A stretch of 48,337 nt of DNA, taken from Lachnospiraceae bacterium. Its GTDB lineage: Bacteria > Bacillota > Clostridia > Lachnospirales > Lachnospiraceae. Shown in pieces: positions 7,220-15,420 of this stretch. Numbering within the stretch: the stretch's first letter is position 1; each line of letters opens with the position of its first letter. A program made the position numbers and the translations under genes. The stretch is from NCBI GenBank assembly GCA_910574715.1, contig CAJTCH010000040.1, forward strand, positions 1 through 48,337. Direction: 5' to 3'. The notes under the pieces are model-generated. The model ran no database searches and was not told the DNA's origin. It saw nothing but the letters and a program-made list of their open reading frames with translations.

Positions 7220-8188
7220 ATGATAAAAACAATTAACCCAAGAAAAGCAGCAGTCATCGGCTGTGGATTTGTAGGCGCTGCAACAGCATTTACACTGATG
7301 CAGAGCAGGCTGTTCACTGAAATGGTGCTTCTTGATGCAAATTATGATAAAGCAGACGGAGAAGCAAAGGACATTTCGCATGGCGTTCCGTTTGCCGGAC
7401 AGATGAAGATTTATGCAGGAGGCTATGATGACCTGATGGATGCTTCTATTGTCATTGTGACTGCCGGGGCAAACCAGAAGCCGAATGAAACAAGGCTCGA
7501 TTTAGTACATAAAAATGTTGCTATCTACAAAAGCATCATTCCTGAAATTGCAAAGCGCAATTTTAAAGGAATATTGCTGATTGTATCAAATCCGGTTGAT
7601 ATTCTTACTTATGCTGCTGTAAAGCTGAGCGGGTTTCCTGAAAAAAGAGTAATTGGTTCCGGAACGGTTCTTGATACCGCAAGGCTAAAATATGCGCTTA
7701 GTAAACATTTAGGGGTAGACAGCCGTAGCATTCATTCCTTTATCATTGGCGAACATGGGGATAGTGAGATTGCAGCATGGAGCAGCACGAATATATCTGG
7801 TATTCCATTGAATGATTTTTGTGAGATGCGTGGACATTTCAACCATGAGGAAGCAATGCGGGAGATTGCGGAAGATGTAAAAAACAGCGCTTATGATATT
7901 ATTTCTAAAAAGCAGGCTACTTATTATGGAATTGCTATGTCGGTTAAGCGTATCTGTGAATGCGTTGTAAGGGATGAAAAATCTATTCTTCCGGTATCTT
8001 CTATCATGCATGGAAATTATGGGATTAAAGAAATTGCCCTTAGTATGCCCGCTATTATAGGGGCAGACGGAATCGAAACCCATGTTCCTATTTCTTTGAA
8101 TGAAAAGGAAATGGAGAAACTTCACAATTCGGCAAAAACTATAAGAAAAATTGCAGAAGAGCTTGATTTGGAAGTTGTCCCAAATTAG
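7220..8188 (+). CDS. ldh: L-lactate dehydrogenase
   Basis: 322 residues. It reduces pyruvate to L-lactate with NADH. The Rossmann motif is VIGCGFVGAATAF. The specificity loop AGANQKPNETR has Gln where malate dehydrogenases have Arg, and the catalytic His is in IIGEHGDSE. The start at 7220 follows GGGAGGAATAG; an upstream in-frame ATG at 7205 would overlap the ferredoxin. Its place at the end of a hemerythrin/ferredoxin operon is unusual. By analogy with the NO-inducible Ldh1 of Staphylococcus aureus, it could keep redox balance when respiration-like or Fe-S enzymes are poisoned. Confidence 0.92.
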   Translation: MIKTINPRKAAVIGCGFVGAATAFTLMQSRLFTEMVLLDANYDKADGEAKDISHGVPFAGQMKIYAGGYDDLMDASIVIVTAGANQKPNETRLDLVHKNVAIYKSIIPEIAKRNFKGILLIVSNPVDILTYAAVKLSGFPEKRVIGSGTVLDTARLKYALSKHLGVDSRSIHSFIIGEHGDSEIAAWSSTNISGIPLNDFCEMRGHFNHEEAMREIAEDVKNSAYDIISKKQATYYGIAMSVKRICECVVRDEKSILPVSSIMHGNYGIKEIALSMPAIIGADGIETHVPISLNEKEMEKLHNSAKTIRKIAEELDLEVVPN

Positions 8189-8221
8189 GAAAAAGGAATA
8201 TTTACACTGAAACTTAGGCGG

Positions 8222-8262
8222 GAAAGCGTTTGTTGGAAGAAAACCAATGAGCGCTTTTCTGT
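8222..8262 (+). terminator. Probable terminator of the stress cassette
   Basis: An imperfect hairpin pairs AAAGCG (8223-8228) with CGCTTT (8252-8257), and inside it TTGG with CCAA, followed by TTCTGTTTCT. The stem has an internal loop and the T-run is weak, so this is a moderate candidate. The composite mobile element begins somewhere after it. Confidence 0.4.
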
Positions 8263-8349
8263 TTCTAAAAGCAACAATACACTGCCGTTCCCCGCCAGTC
8301 CTAACTTCGTTTCAGATAAATCAATTTTTCAGAAATAGAGGACAGGACA

Positions 8350-8775
8350 TTGATAAACAAAGATAAAAAAGACAGGGTGGTGCGCCAGTTTGTGACATAC
8401 TGCCGCATGGCATTGAGATACGAAAAAATTAACTATTACAACGAACGCAAGCGCATGGCGGAACGGGAATCGCACATGGAGATGTTTTCCGAAAAGCAGT
8501 TGGAAACGGTTGATAAAATCTTTGATACATACCACGCTGACTATTTTTATGTCATGGGTTATGAAATCGGCATAGTGGACGGTGATTTGGCACAGGCATT
8601 AAGGGAACTGTCGGACAGACAGTTACAGATTGTGCTGATGTATTACTTCATCGGATGGACGGACAGGGAGATTGGGGGAATCCTCGGTCTGGCAAAAAGC
8701 ACTGTCTGCAAATGGAGGAATGATACGGTAAAAACACTCCGGTGGCTGGTGGAGGGAATGTGTCATGGAGAATAA
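8350..8775 (+). CDS. Sigma-70-like regulator of the mobile element
   Basis: 141 residues from a TTG start supported by AGAGGA 7 nt upstream. The C-terminal half has a sigma region 4-like helix-turn-helix: ALRELSDRQLQIVLMYYFIG, then WTDREIGGILGLAKSTVCKW. The N-terminal half is charged and resembles the start of region 2. It is like the sigma-like Orf7-type protein of Tn916-family elements, which drives element genes. Its stop overlaps the next gene by 11 nt. Confidence 0.75.
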   Translation: MINKDKKDRVVRQFVTYCRMALRYEKINYYNERKRMAERESHMEMFSEKQLETVDKIFDTYHADYFYVMGYEIGIVDGDLAQALRELSDRQLQIVLMYYFIGWTDREIGGILGLAKSTVCKWRNDTVKTLRWLVEGMCHGE

Positions 8776-8986
8776 ATTTAAAGACAGGGACATTTCCTTT
8801 GAAACACTGGAAAAGGCAGTAAATGGCGATTATTTTGCTATGCAGGAGGTGATTCGGCTGTTCAAGCCGTACATGGCAAGGCTTAGCATTGAGGAAGGCA
8901 GATTCAACAGGGAACTGTACGAAAGGCTCGTGCGGAAAGTTATGCTTATAACGGTACGGTTTAAGACGGATTATGATGAAAAATAA
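8765..8986 (+). CDS. Small HTH-type partner protein (Tn916 Orf8-like)
   Basis: 73 residues, ISFETLEKAVNGDYFAMQEV then IRLFKPYMARLS. It matches the short helix-turn-helix proteins found directly after sigma-like genes in Firmicutes conjugative elements. It overlaps the sigma-like gene by 11 nt, a conserved arrangement that implies both work together. It has no catalytic residues. Confidence 0.7.
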   Translation: MENKFKDRDISFETLEKAVNGDYFAMQEVIRLFKPYMARLSIEEGRFNRELYERLVRKVMLITVRFKTDYDEK

Positions 8987-9098
8987 ACAGGCGTGATGAA
9001 ACACAGGAGAGGGCATTCCGGATACGGGTGTCCTCTTTTGTGTGCCTGTTATTGATATGCAATATTAACAGCGTTACAGGCAGAGAGGAAGTGAGAAA

Positions 9099-9452
9099 AT
9101 GAGCGAAAATAAATTAAGAAACAGAGAGGTAATTGATGCGGAATTGCAGAAAACGAAAGCCGAGCTTGCCATTGCAAAACACAGGCAGGCGAAACTCCTT
9201 AACCAGATAAAAGGTAAGACAGAAAAGGAACGCCGACACCGCAACATCGTATGGGGAAGCCACTTTGAATACCTTATCAGAGAAAAGCTGAATATTACCA
9301 AAGAACAGCTTGCCTCCCTGAATGATGATTCAGTAAAAGATATTCTGAATACTCTCTTTTCTGATTCGTATTTCCGTCGGATGATGCAGAATATTTTGAC
9401 AGAAAAAGTAAACCCACAATCCCCGACGGAAATGAATAAAGAGCATTCATAG
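9099..9452 (+). CDS. DUF3847 family protein
   Basis: 117 residues. A coiled-coil N terminus (AELQKTKAELAIAKHRQAKL) is followed by KTEKERRHRNIVWGSHFEYL, the usual DUF3847 core. This family occurs almost only in mobilizable elements, just upstream of MobA/MobL relaxases, and may be an accessory DNA-binding protein of the relaxosome. The position 190 nt before the MobQ oriT fits that. GAGAGGAAGTGAGAAA precedes the start. Confidence 0.75.
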   Translation: MSENKLRNREVIDAELQKTKAELAIAKHRQAKLLNQIKGKTEKERRHRNIVWGSHFEYLIREKLNITKEQLASLNDDSVKDILNTLFSDSYFRRMMQNILTEKVNPQSPTEMNKEHS

Positions 9453-9488
9453 AAATTATCTGCCGAAACGTGGCGGGCGGCATTATAA

Positions 9489-9541
9489 AACTTTGTGGGC
9501 AGATAAAGGCTGCTCTTTAGCCTTTATCTGAACGCAAAGTT
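9489..9541. repeat. Large hairpin ahead of the MobQ oriT
   Basis: A perfect 12-bp stem (9500-9511 with 9519-9530, 7-nt loop) sits inside a second 7-bp stem (AACTTTG 9489-9495 with CAAAGTT 9535-9541). It could act as the terminator of the DUF3847 gene or as part of the transfer origin. The two stems are separated by 4-nt internal loops on each side. Confidence 0.6.
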
Positions 9542-9638
9542 CACTAAAGGGTAGGGCGCAAGCCCGTAGGGGAATTGTCGTTTCCCCTGTTGACTGCCGA
9601 AGGCAGGCAAAGCCCCGCAGGGCGCACACACGCGAAGC

Positions 9639-9716
9639 GTGTATAATTGCGCCCTATCCGAGTTCTTGGATAGGGCGCAATTATACACCACTTAGGGAAG
9701 TGGTGCATTGCGCCCT
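9639..9716 (+). other. Candidate oriT of the MobQ relaxase
   Basis: A perfect 21-bp inverted repeat (9639-9659 with 9668-9688, 8-nt loop) is followed directly by an 8-bp inverted repeat (CACCACTT 9686-9693, AAGTGGTG 9698-9705), and then TGCATTGCGCCCTGCC. The inverted repeat followed by TGCGCCCT (9709-9716) is the arrangement of the RSF1010/R1162 oriT, where MobA nicks within this word. AGGGCGCA words recur at about 9549, 9619 and 9673. The relaxase gene of the matching family starts 0.8 kb downstream. The nick position is inferred from similarity only. Confidence 0.65.
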
Positions 9717-9933
9717 GCCGGGAGCGTCCTGCGGACAGCGGATGATTTCCGTAGATTTCCAATCTGCTCCAATCATCACAGGGGAAGCTACCCTTCCCCT
9801 GCGCTGGCTCTGCCAGCTACCTCTTTGTGGGCTTGCCGCCCGAAAATCTTTCAGAAAACGTATTCCATTTATCGAGTTAAAGTTGTATAATAGTGCCAGC
9901 GATAAATCGTGGTTATACGAGGGAGGATAAAAA

Positions 9934-10416
9934 ATGCGTCGTTCGGATAGAGAAGTAAAAGAATTTAAAGATATTGTAGCTATCATGGAAAAATGTGATG
10001 TGTGCCGGATTGCTTTAAACAATAATGGCTACCCGTATATATTACCACTCAATTTTGGAATGGATATAAAAGAAGATAAAATAGAATTGTATTTTCATGG
10101 GGCTATGGAGGGTACTAAGTATGAATTAATCAAAAAAGATAATCGAGCCAGCTTTGAAATGGATTGTGAGCATAAATTAGTAACAGAAATGGAACGTGGG
10201 AGTTGTACAATGGAATATGAAAGCGTTATTGGACAAGGATACATAGAAATGCTTTCCGATGACGAAAAATACAATGCTTTATATATTTTGATGAGGCATT
10301 ATCATCAAGAGGATTTTCCATTTAACAAGTTAGTAATGCCGCATACAAAAGTTTTTAAGCTAGTAGTAAAAAACGTAACTGGTAAAGTAAGAATGAAGAA
10401 AAATGATAAGAAATAA
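9934..10416 (+). CDS. Pyridoxamine 5'-phosphate oxidase-like protein, Nim-type cargo
   Basis: 160 residues. It belongs to the split-barrel flavin-binding family that includes the NimA/NimB 5-nitroimidazole resistance reductases: opening MRRSDREVKEF, then CDVCRIALNNNGYPYILPLN, and the His-containing ELYFHGAMEGTKYELIKKDN segment. Activity on nitroimidazoles cannot be claimed from sequence reading, since many relatives have other roles. It is clearly AT-rich against its GC-rich neighbours and sits between the oriT and the relaxase. TATAAT at 9886-9891 and GGGAGGATAAAAA give it its own expression signals. It is a recent cargo insertion. Confidence 0.8.
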   Translation: MRRSDREVKEFKDIVAIMEKCDVCRIALNNNGYPYILPLNFGMDIKEDKIELYFHGAMEGTKYELIKKDNRASFEMDCEHKLVTEMERGSCTMEYESVIGQGYIEMLSDDEKYNALYILMRHYHQEDFPFNKLVMPHTKVFKLVVKNVTGKVRMKKNDKK

Positions 10417-10418
10417 AA

Positions 10419-10499
10419 TTCCAGTTTGACGAACTGACAGCCTATCAAAAAACTAAATACCTGCCGCCCACCGGCGGCACACCCAAGCAGGAAATCTGA
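10419..10499 (+). pseudogene. 3' remnant of a small element gene
   Basis: An open frame without a start encodes about 26 residues (FDELTAYQKTKYLPPTGG, ending in TPKQEI) with the codon use of the relaxase gene that follows. It begins right after the Nim-like stop and ends with TGA. It looks like the tail of a gene whose 5' part was lost when the Nim-like gene was inserted. A 7-bp hairpin TGCCGCC/GGCGGCA lies inside it. Confidence 0.45.
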
Positions 10500-10552
10500 A
10501 AAGGTATCCTGCTATTTTTTGCCCCGAATCCGGGAGAAAGGAGGGCGCACAC

Positions 10553-12034
10553 TTGCCATGCCCGCACTGTAAAATCACCATCATCAAGCGGAGCAACAAT
10601 GAATCCGCTGTTTCTGCCGCCGCCTACCAGAGCGGCGAAAAGCTGTTCTCTGAATACGACCAAGAGCAGAAATACTATCCTTACAAGAACGAAGTCACCC
10701 ACAAAGAAATCATGCTCCCGCCCCATGTGCTGCCGGAGTTTGCAGACCGCAACACCCTATGGAACTCTGCCGAAGCGCAGGAAAAACAATGGAACTCCCA
10801 GCTTGCCCGGAGGTTCGTGCTTGCCATCCCAAGGGAAATCCCGCCGGGACAGTACGCCGACCTTCTCCGTGACTACTGCCGGGAGTTTTTTGTTTCCAAA
10901 GGCATGATTGCCGACTTTGCCATCCATGACAAGGGGGACGGGAACCCCCACGCCCATATCCTGCTCACCATGCGGGCGATGGACGAAAAAGGGAAATGGC
11001 TCCCCAAGAGCCGCAAGGTATACGACCTTGATGAAAACGGCGAAAGAATCCGGCTCCCATCCGGCAGATGGAAAAGCCACAAGGAAAATACCGTGGACTG
11101 GAACGACCAGAAGTACGCCGAAATCTGGCGGCAGGGATGGGCGGACACGGCCAACCGCTATCTGGAAGCAAACGACCGCCCGGAACGCCTTGACCTGCGC
11201 TCCTATGCCCGACAAGGGATTGACCAAATCCCCACCGTCCACATGGGGCCAGCCGCCTGCCAGATGGAGAAGAAGGGAATCCAGACCAACATCGGCAACC
11301 TGAACCGGGACATCAGAGCCGCCAACTCCCTCATGCAGTCCATCCGCCAGATGGTGCGCCACTTAAAGGGCTGGATTGCCGATTTAAAGGAGAAAAAGGC
11401 CGTGCTGCTGGAAGCGTTGGAGGAGGCCAAGGAGCCGACACTCTCGGAGCTGCTTTTTCAGTATCTGGAACTGCGGAGCGGGGAACGTGCCGACTGGACT
11501 TCCAGAGGGAAGCTGAAAGGAACCGTTGCCGACTACAATAAAGTGCAGGCGGCTATGGACTTCCTGCGGAAGAAAGGAATCTCCACCGTGGAGAGCCTTG
11601 ACACCCGGCTGGACGAAATCAGCAATGCCGCTGTTTCCGTCATGGGGGGCATGAAAAAAAGCGAGAAGCGCATAAAAGCCATCAACACCATGCTGTCCTA
11701 CATTGACAAATACGAAGCAAACAAGCCAGTCCATGCGGAGTATGCCGCCATCGGCTGGAAGAAGAAAAAGGAAAAGTTTGCGGAGAGCCACCGGGAGGAA
11801 CTGGACGCTTACAATGCCGCCATCCGGTATTTGAAAGCCAACCTGAAAGGCAACTCTTACTCCCGTAAAGATTTGGAATCCGAACGGGAACAGCTTGCCG
11901 CCGCCCTGCCCGGACAGAGGAAGGAGCTGGAAGCGGTTCAGGCGGACGTGAAGGTACTCCGTGACGTGCGTCACTGGCTAAACCAAGTGCTGCCATCCGA
12001 ACAGTACCGCCAGACCGCCGATCCGGGGATGTAG
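10553..12034 (+). CDS. MobQ-family relaxase (MobA/MobL)
   Basis: 493 residues from a TTG start 8 nt after AAAGGAGG. It nicks oriT and pilots the strand into the recipient. Motif I region is SNNESAVSAAAYQSGEKL. The metal-binding motif III is HDKGDGNPHAHILLTMR near residues 125-141. The relaxase domain covers about 1-230; the rest is a long charged coiled-coil tail (ADLKEKKAVLLEALEEAKEP onwards), shorter than MobA proteins fused to primase. GC-rich codons differ strongly from the preceding cargo gene. Its likely substrate is the site at 9639-9716. Confidence 0.92.
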   Translation: MPCPHCKITIIKRSNNESAVSAAAYQSGEKLFSEYDQEQKYYPYKNEVTHKEIMLPPHVLPEFADRNTLWNSAEAQEKQWNSQLARRFVLAIPREIPPGQYADLLRDYCREFFVSKGMIADFAIHDKGDGNPHAHILLTMRAMDEKGKWLPKSRKVYDLDENGERIRLPSGRWKSHKENTVDWNDQKYAEIWRQGWADTANRYLEANDRPERLDLRSYARQGIDQIPTVHMGPAACQMEKKGIQTNIGNLNRDIRAANSLMQSIRQMVRHLKGWIADLKEKKAVLLEALEEAKEPTLSELLFQYLELRSGERADWTSRGKLKGTVADYNKVQAAMDFLRKKGISTVESLDTRLDEISNAAVSVMGGMKKSEKRIKAINTMLSYIDKYEANKPVHAEYAAIGWKKKKEKFAESHREELDAYNAAIRYLKANLKGNSYSRKDLESEREQLAAALPGQRKELEAVQADVKVLRDVRHWLNQVLPSEQYRQTADPGM

Positions 12035-12085
12035 GACGGATTTTGCGGACATTCAAAATAAAAATGAATGTGGAGGTAACAGACA

Positions 12086-12460
12086 ATGGCAAAGACGATT
12101 TTTGAGGAACTGGGCGGCAGATACGAAAGGCAGGGTGATTATTTAATACCGTGCTTGACTGTACTTGCCGAAGAAGAACAGCCGATAGGCACATGGGGAC
12201 AGCGGCATCTGGACTATCTGAAGCAGTACCGCAAAGTTACATACACCAATCTTCTCACAAGCGGCAGGCTCAACGCCTATCTTGCCGACATTGACAAGCA
12301 GGCACAGGAACGCTTTGAAAGGCTTATTGAGGACATGAAACAGGCACATGGCATAACGGAACAGTTAAAGGCAGAAAACGCCTTAGAATGGACGGGAAAG
12401 CTCAATAACATAAGGGCGTGTGCGAGGGAGATTGTGAATAACGAGATTATTTTTGTATAG
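12086..12460 (+). CDS. tnpV: Transposon-encoded protein TnpV
   Basis: 124 residues: TIFEELGGRYERQGDYLIPC, then GTWGQRHLDYLKQYRKVTY and a helical C terminus. This is the TnpV family, found in Tn4451-like and other Clostridial mobilizable transposons, with no defined activity. GGAGGTAACAGACA precedes the start. It follows the relaxase by 51 nt and ends the GC-rich MobQ block; composition drops to AT-rich after it. Confidence 0.8.
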   Translation: MAKTIFEELGGRYERQGDYLIPCLTVLAEEEQPIGTWGQRHLDYLKQYRKVTYTNLLTSGRLNAYLADIDKQAQERFERLIEDMKQAHGITEQLKAENALEWTGKLNNIRACAREIVNNEIIFV

Positions 12461-12613
12461 CTGCAAAGCGTAAAAAGCCCAAAACGGGGGATAGGGATTG
12501 AATACCCATCCTCTTGTTTTATGCCTTAAAAATCAGCAAAAATCTTGATAGTGTAAGCGGAAAAGCGTTATATTTCAGTTTAGTTTGGGTGGTGAGGGTT
12601 CATATTTGCCCTA

Positions 12614-12642
12614 TTGATACAGTTTGTTCAAGTGGCTATAAT
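12614..12642 (+). promoter_or_regulatory. Sigma-A promoter for the two-component system
   Basis: TTGATA at 12614-12619 and TATAAT at 12637-12642 are 17 nt apart. Transcription would start near 12649, about 95 nt before the response regulator start. This gives the cargo block its own expression independent of the transfer genes. Confidence 0.7.
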
Positions 12643-12743
12643 AGATACCGTACACATTGGGATGTTTAATATGTTTGAGTATATTCCCCAGAATATCCAA
12701 AAACTTATTGATGGCAGGACACATGATGGAAAGGAAAAGAAAA

Positions 12744-13445
12744 ATGAATAAAGTAATTATTATAGACGATGATAAAGATTTATGCTTTCTTATGAAGAAA
12801 TGCGTAGAACAGGAAAATTATATAGCGATGATAGCTAACAGTGGAGCTGAAGGTTTAAGGATTGCAAGTGAAAACAGTGATGATTGTTCGCTTATCATTC
12901 TTGATATTATGCTGCCAGATTTAGATGGCTTTCAAGTTTTACAGAAAATTCGTCAGACAAGCAATGTGCCCGTACTTATGCTGACTGCTAAAAGCGATGA
13001 GGAGGATAAGGTTTCTGGATTGCGAATGGGGGCTGATGATTACTTAACAAAACCATTTAGTCTGAATGAATTGATGGCTCGTGTCCATTCGTTGATTAGA
13101 CGGTACACTCAATTTAATCCTGTTTCTTGCCCTGATGCAGATACGCTTACATTTCAAGGAATGACGATTGACAATGTAAACCGTATTGTTGAGATAAATG
13201 GGATACGAGCAGAATTGACTGGCAAGGAGTTTGACTTACTTAGTTTTTTGGCATCCAATAAGGGGAGCATTTTTACAAAAAAACAGATTTATAACCAAGT
13301 ATGGGAAGAAGAATATGCTTTTGATGACAGCAATATTATGTCTTTTATCAGCAAACTGCGTAAAAAGATAGAGCCAGACCCAGAGCATCCTTTTTATATT
13401 TTAACTGTCCGAGGTATAGGCTATCGTTTTAATGGGGAGGCATAA
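12744..13445 (+). CDS. OmpR/PhoB-family response regulator
   Basis: 233 residues. Receiver domain 1-120: acidic pocket IIIDDDKDL, phospho-acceptor Asp in LIILDIMLPDLDG, Thr in MLTAKS, Lys in YLTKPF. Winged-helix domain 135-230 with GKEFDLLSFLASNKGSIFTK and the RKKIEPD...VRGIGYRF end. The frame is open further upstream, but the start at 12744 follows GGAAAGGAAAAGA and gives the usual length. It precedes its kinase by one nucleotide and very likely binds the 11-bp repeats at 14405, activating the ABC transporter. Confidence 0.92.
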   Translation: MNKVIIIDDDKDLCFLMKKCVEQENYIAMIANSGAEGLRIASENSDDCSLIILDIMLPDLDGFQVLQKIRQTSNVPVLMLTAKSDEEDKVSGLRMGADDYLTKPFSLNELMARVHSLIRRYTQFNPVSCPDADTLTFQGMTIDNVNRIVEINGIRAELTGKEFDLLSFLASNKGSIFTKKQIYNQVWEEEYAFDDSNIMSFISKLRKKIEPDPEHPFYILTVRGIGYRFNGEA

Positions 13446-13446
13446 T

Positions 13447-14370
13447 ATGAATTGTAATGTATTTCTATTTGTTGCATTATGTCTTTCGTTGGTGTGTGTA
13501 CTGCTTTTAAGTATAAAATTACGACGGGTACAGGAAAGTTTGTCTGTCATTAAGGAAGCTTTAGAAGATATAAAAGCAGGCAACTTAAATCGTCGTGTAC
13601 TGGCGAAAGAAAATGATATGACGAAGCAAATTTGCTATGACATCAACAGAATTGCTACTACAAATCAATCACAGTTTATTCGGCAACAACAATCCGAACA
13701 GGCATATAAGCGGCTTATGACGAGCCTTTCACACGATGTAAAAACGCCGTTAGCTTCTCTTGTCGGCTATTTAGAAGCGGTTACTGAAAACCTTGTTGCA
13801 GGAGAAGAAAAAGAAACTTATATTCAGATTGCCACGGAAAAGGCACATCAATTAAAGGAATTTGTGGAATCCCTGTTTGAGTGGGTAAAATTGGATGCAG
13901 GAGAACAAGTATATCATTTTGAACAACTTGACTTAAACGAACTAACTCGTAATATTATGGCGGACTGGATACCCACATTGGAGAACAGTCATTTTGAATA
14001 TGATATTGATATTCCAGAAAACGAATATTTTATGAAAATAGATGTTCGTGCATATATCCGTATTCTTAATAACTTAATTCAAAATATTTTAACACACAGC
14101 GGTGGAAATAAACTGACTTTACGGATAACAGAGAATGAAAGTCAGGCTCAGCTTGCGGTTACGGATAATGGCATAGGAATTTCACCGTCCAATCTTCCTC
14201 ATATTTTTGAACGGATGTATCAGTGTGATGATTCCCGTCTGGCGGATGGGAACGGATTAGGATTAGCCATTGTAAAGGAACTTGTAAATGCACATAAGGG
14301 AGAAATAAAAGTGGAAAGCATCCCTAGTGTAGGCACAACATTTATAATCATGTTTCGGAAAGTCCTGTGA
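13447..14370 (+). CDS. Sensor histidine kinase of the ABC transporter cargo
   Basis: 307 residues. One clear membrane segment at residues 4-24 (FLFVALCLSLVCVLLLSI) and no sizeable outside domain, so it probably senses within the membrane or through the transporter. A HAMP-like linker follows. The phospho-His is in SLSHDVKTPLASLVG, the N box in NNLIQNILTH, then DNGIGISPSNLPHIFE and GNGLGLAIVKEL. GGGGAGG lies at the end of the regulator gene. A short hairpin and TTTTTT after the stop may attenuate read-through into the ABC operon. Confidence 0.92.
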   Translation: MNCNVFLFVALCLSLVCVLLLSIKLRRVQESLSVIKEALEDIKAGNLNRRVLAKENDMTKQICYDINRIATTNQSQFIRQQQSEQAYKRLMTSLSHDVKTPLASLVGYLEAVTENLVAGEEKETYIQIATEKAHQLKEFVESLFEWVKLDAGEQVYHFEQLDLNELTRNIMADWIPTLENSHFEYDIDIPENEYFMKIDVRAYIRILNNLIQNILTHSGGNKLTLRITENESQAQLAVTDNGIGISPSNLPHIFERMYQCDDSRLADGNGLGLAIVKELVNAHKGEIKVESIPSVGTTFIIMFRKVL

Positions 14371-14404
14371 CAGCACAGGGCTTTTTTGCAAAACATGAAA
14401 AAAG

Positions 14405-14446
14405 CAAGGTTTCGGCAAGGTTTTGGCAAGGTTCATAATATATAAT
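14405..14446 (+). promoter_or_regulatory. Response-regulator direct repeats and -10 box of the ABC operon
   Basis: Three tandem 11-bp units CAAGGTTTCGG, CAAGGTTTTGG and CAAGGTTCATA cover 14405-14437 with exact 11-nt phase. TATAAT follows at 14441-14446, and no consensus -35 box is present because the repeats occupy that place. OmpR-type regulators typically bind such phased direct repeats as tandem dimers. This is the natural target of the regulator encoded at 12744. Confidence 0.7.
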
Positions 14447-14496
14447 GGACTTCGCAGACAGATATTTTAAAATCCATATACAGAAAGGAAAAAATT

Positions 14497-15420
14497 ATGA
14501 ATGATTTGGTAATTAAAACAGAGAATTTAACAAAGATTTATGGAGAACAGAAAGCTGTCAAGTCCGTAAACCTGCACGTGAAAAAGGGGCGTATCTATGG
14601 GCTGCTTGGACGTAACGGAGCAGGAAAGACAACGATTATGAAAATGATTTTAGGATTGACTTCCATTACATCTGGAGAAGTGCAGGTGTTTGGGAAAAAC
14701 ATCAAAGGACAGGAAAAAAGGATATACCCCCGTATTGGTGCAATCATTGAAACGCCTGGGTTTTATCCGAATCTGACTGGAACGGAAAATCTGGAGATTT
14801 TTGCAAAGTTGCGTGGTACATCCCGCCCAGATGCTGTAAAAAATGCGTTAGATGTTGTAGGACTGCCATATCGAGATAAAAAGCTGTTTAGCAAGTATTC
14901 TCTTGGCATGAAGCAACGGCTTGGAATTGCAAATGCTATCATGCATGACCCCGAACTGTTGATTCTTGACGAACCGATAAATGGTCTTGACCCGATTGGC
15001 ATAGCGGAAATCAGAAAATTTTTGCAGGATTTAAGCAAAGAACGGGGGAAAACTATCTTGATTTCCAGTCATATCCTATCAGAGATTGACCTGCTTGCAG
15101 ATGATATAGGAATCATTCACGAAGGAAACCTGCTGGAAGAAAGCAGCATGGACGAATTGAGAAAGAAAAACCAGAAATATGTTTTATTCCGTGTATCATC
15201 TACAGTAACCGCGGCTCGGATTCTGGAGCAGAAATGCGGCGGAGTAAATTATCTTATTGAAGATGATAATGTTATGAGGGTTTATGATACGGACATTGAT
15301 TTAAGCAGGATAAATCAAGAGTTTATCACGAATAACATTGGTGTTTATGAAAGCAGGGTTTGTGATGAAAGTCTTGAGGATTATTTTAAAGAAATTACTG
15401 GAGGTGTTGGCATTGCTTAA
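14497..15420 (+). CDS. ABC transporter ATPase, lantibiotic/bacitracin resistance type
   Basis: 307 residues. Walker A GRNGAGKTT near 40-48, Q-loop region, signature YSLGMKQRLGIANA, Walker B LLILDEPINGLDP, and the switch His in ISSHILSE. The C-terminal extra domain of about 80 residues is typical of BcrA/LanF ATPases that protect against cell-wall-directed peptides. Three permease genes follow with overlaps. AGAAAGGAAAAAAT precedes the ATG. Regulated by the repeats upstream. Confidence 0.92.
   Translation: MNDLVIKTENLTKIYGEQKAVKSVNLHVKKGRIYGLLGRNGAGKTTIMKMILGLTSITSGEVQVFGKNIKGQEKRIYPRIGAIIETPGFYPNLTGTENLEIFAKLRGTSRPDAVKNALDVVGLPYRDKKLFSKYSLGMKQRLGIANAIMHDPELLILDEPINGLDPIGIAEIRKFLQDLSKERGKTILISSHILSEIDLLADDIGIIHEGNLLEESSMDELRKKNQKYVLFRVSSTVTAARILEQKCGGVNYLIEDDNVMRVYDTDIDLSRINQEFITNNIGVYESRVCDESLEDYFKEITGGVGIA

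Noticed and set aside
10757..11362. Long minus-strand frame across the MobQ relaxase gene
   Set aside because: High GC in the relaxase gene produces long antisense frames. The plus-strand protein has clear relaxase motifs and the antisense product has none.
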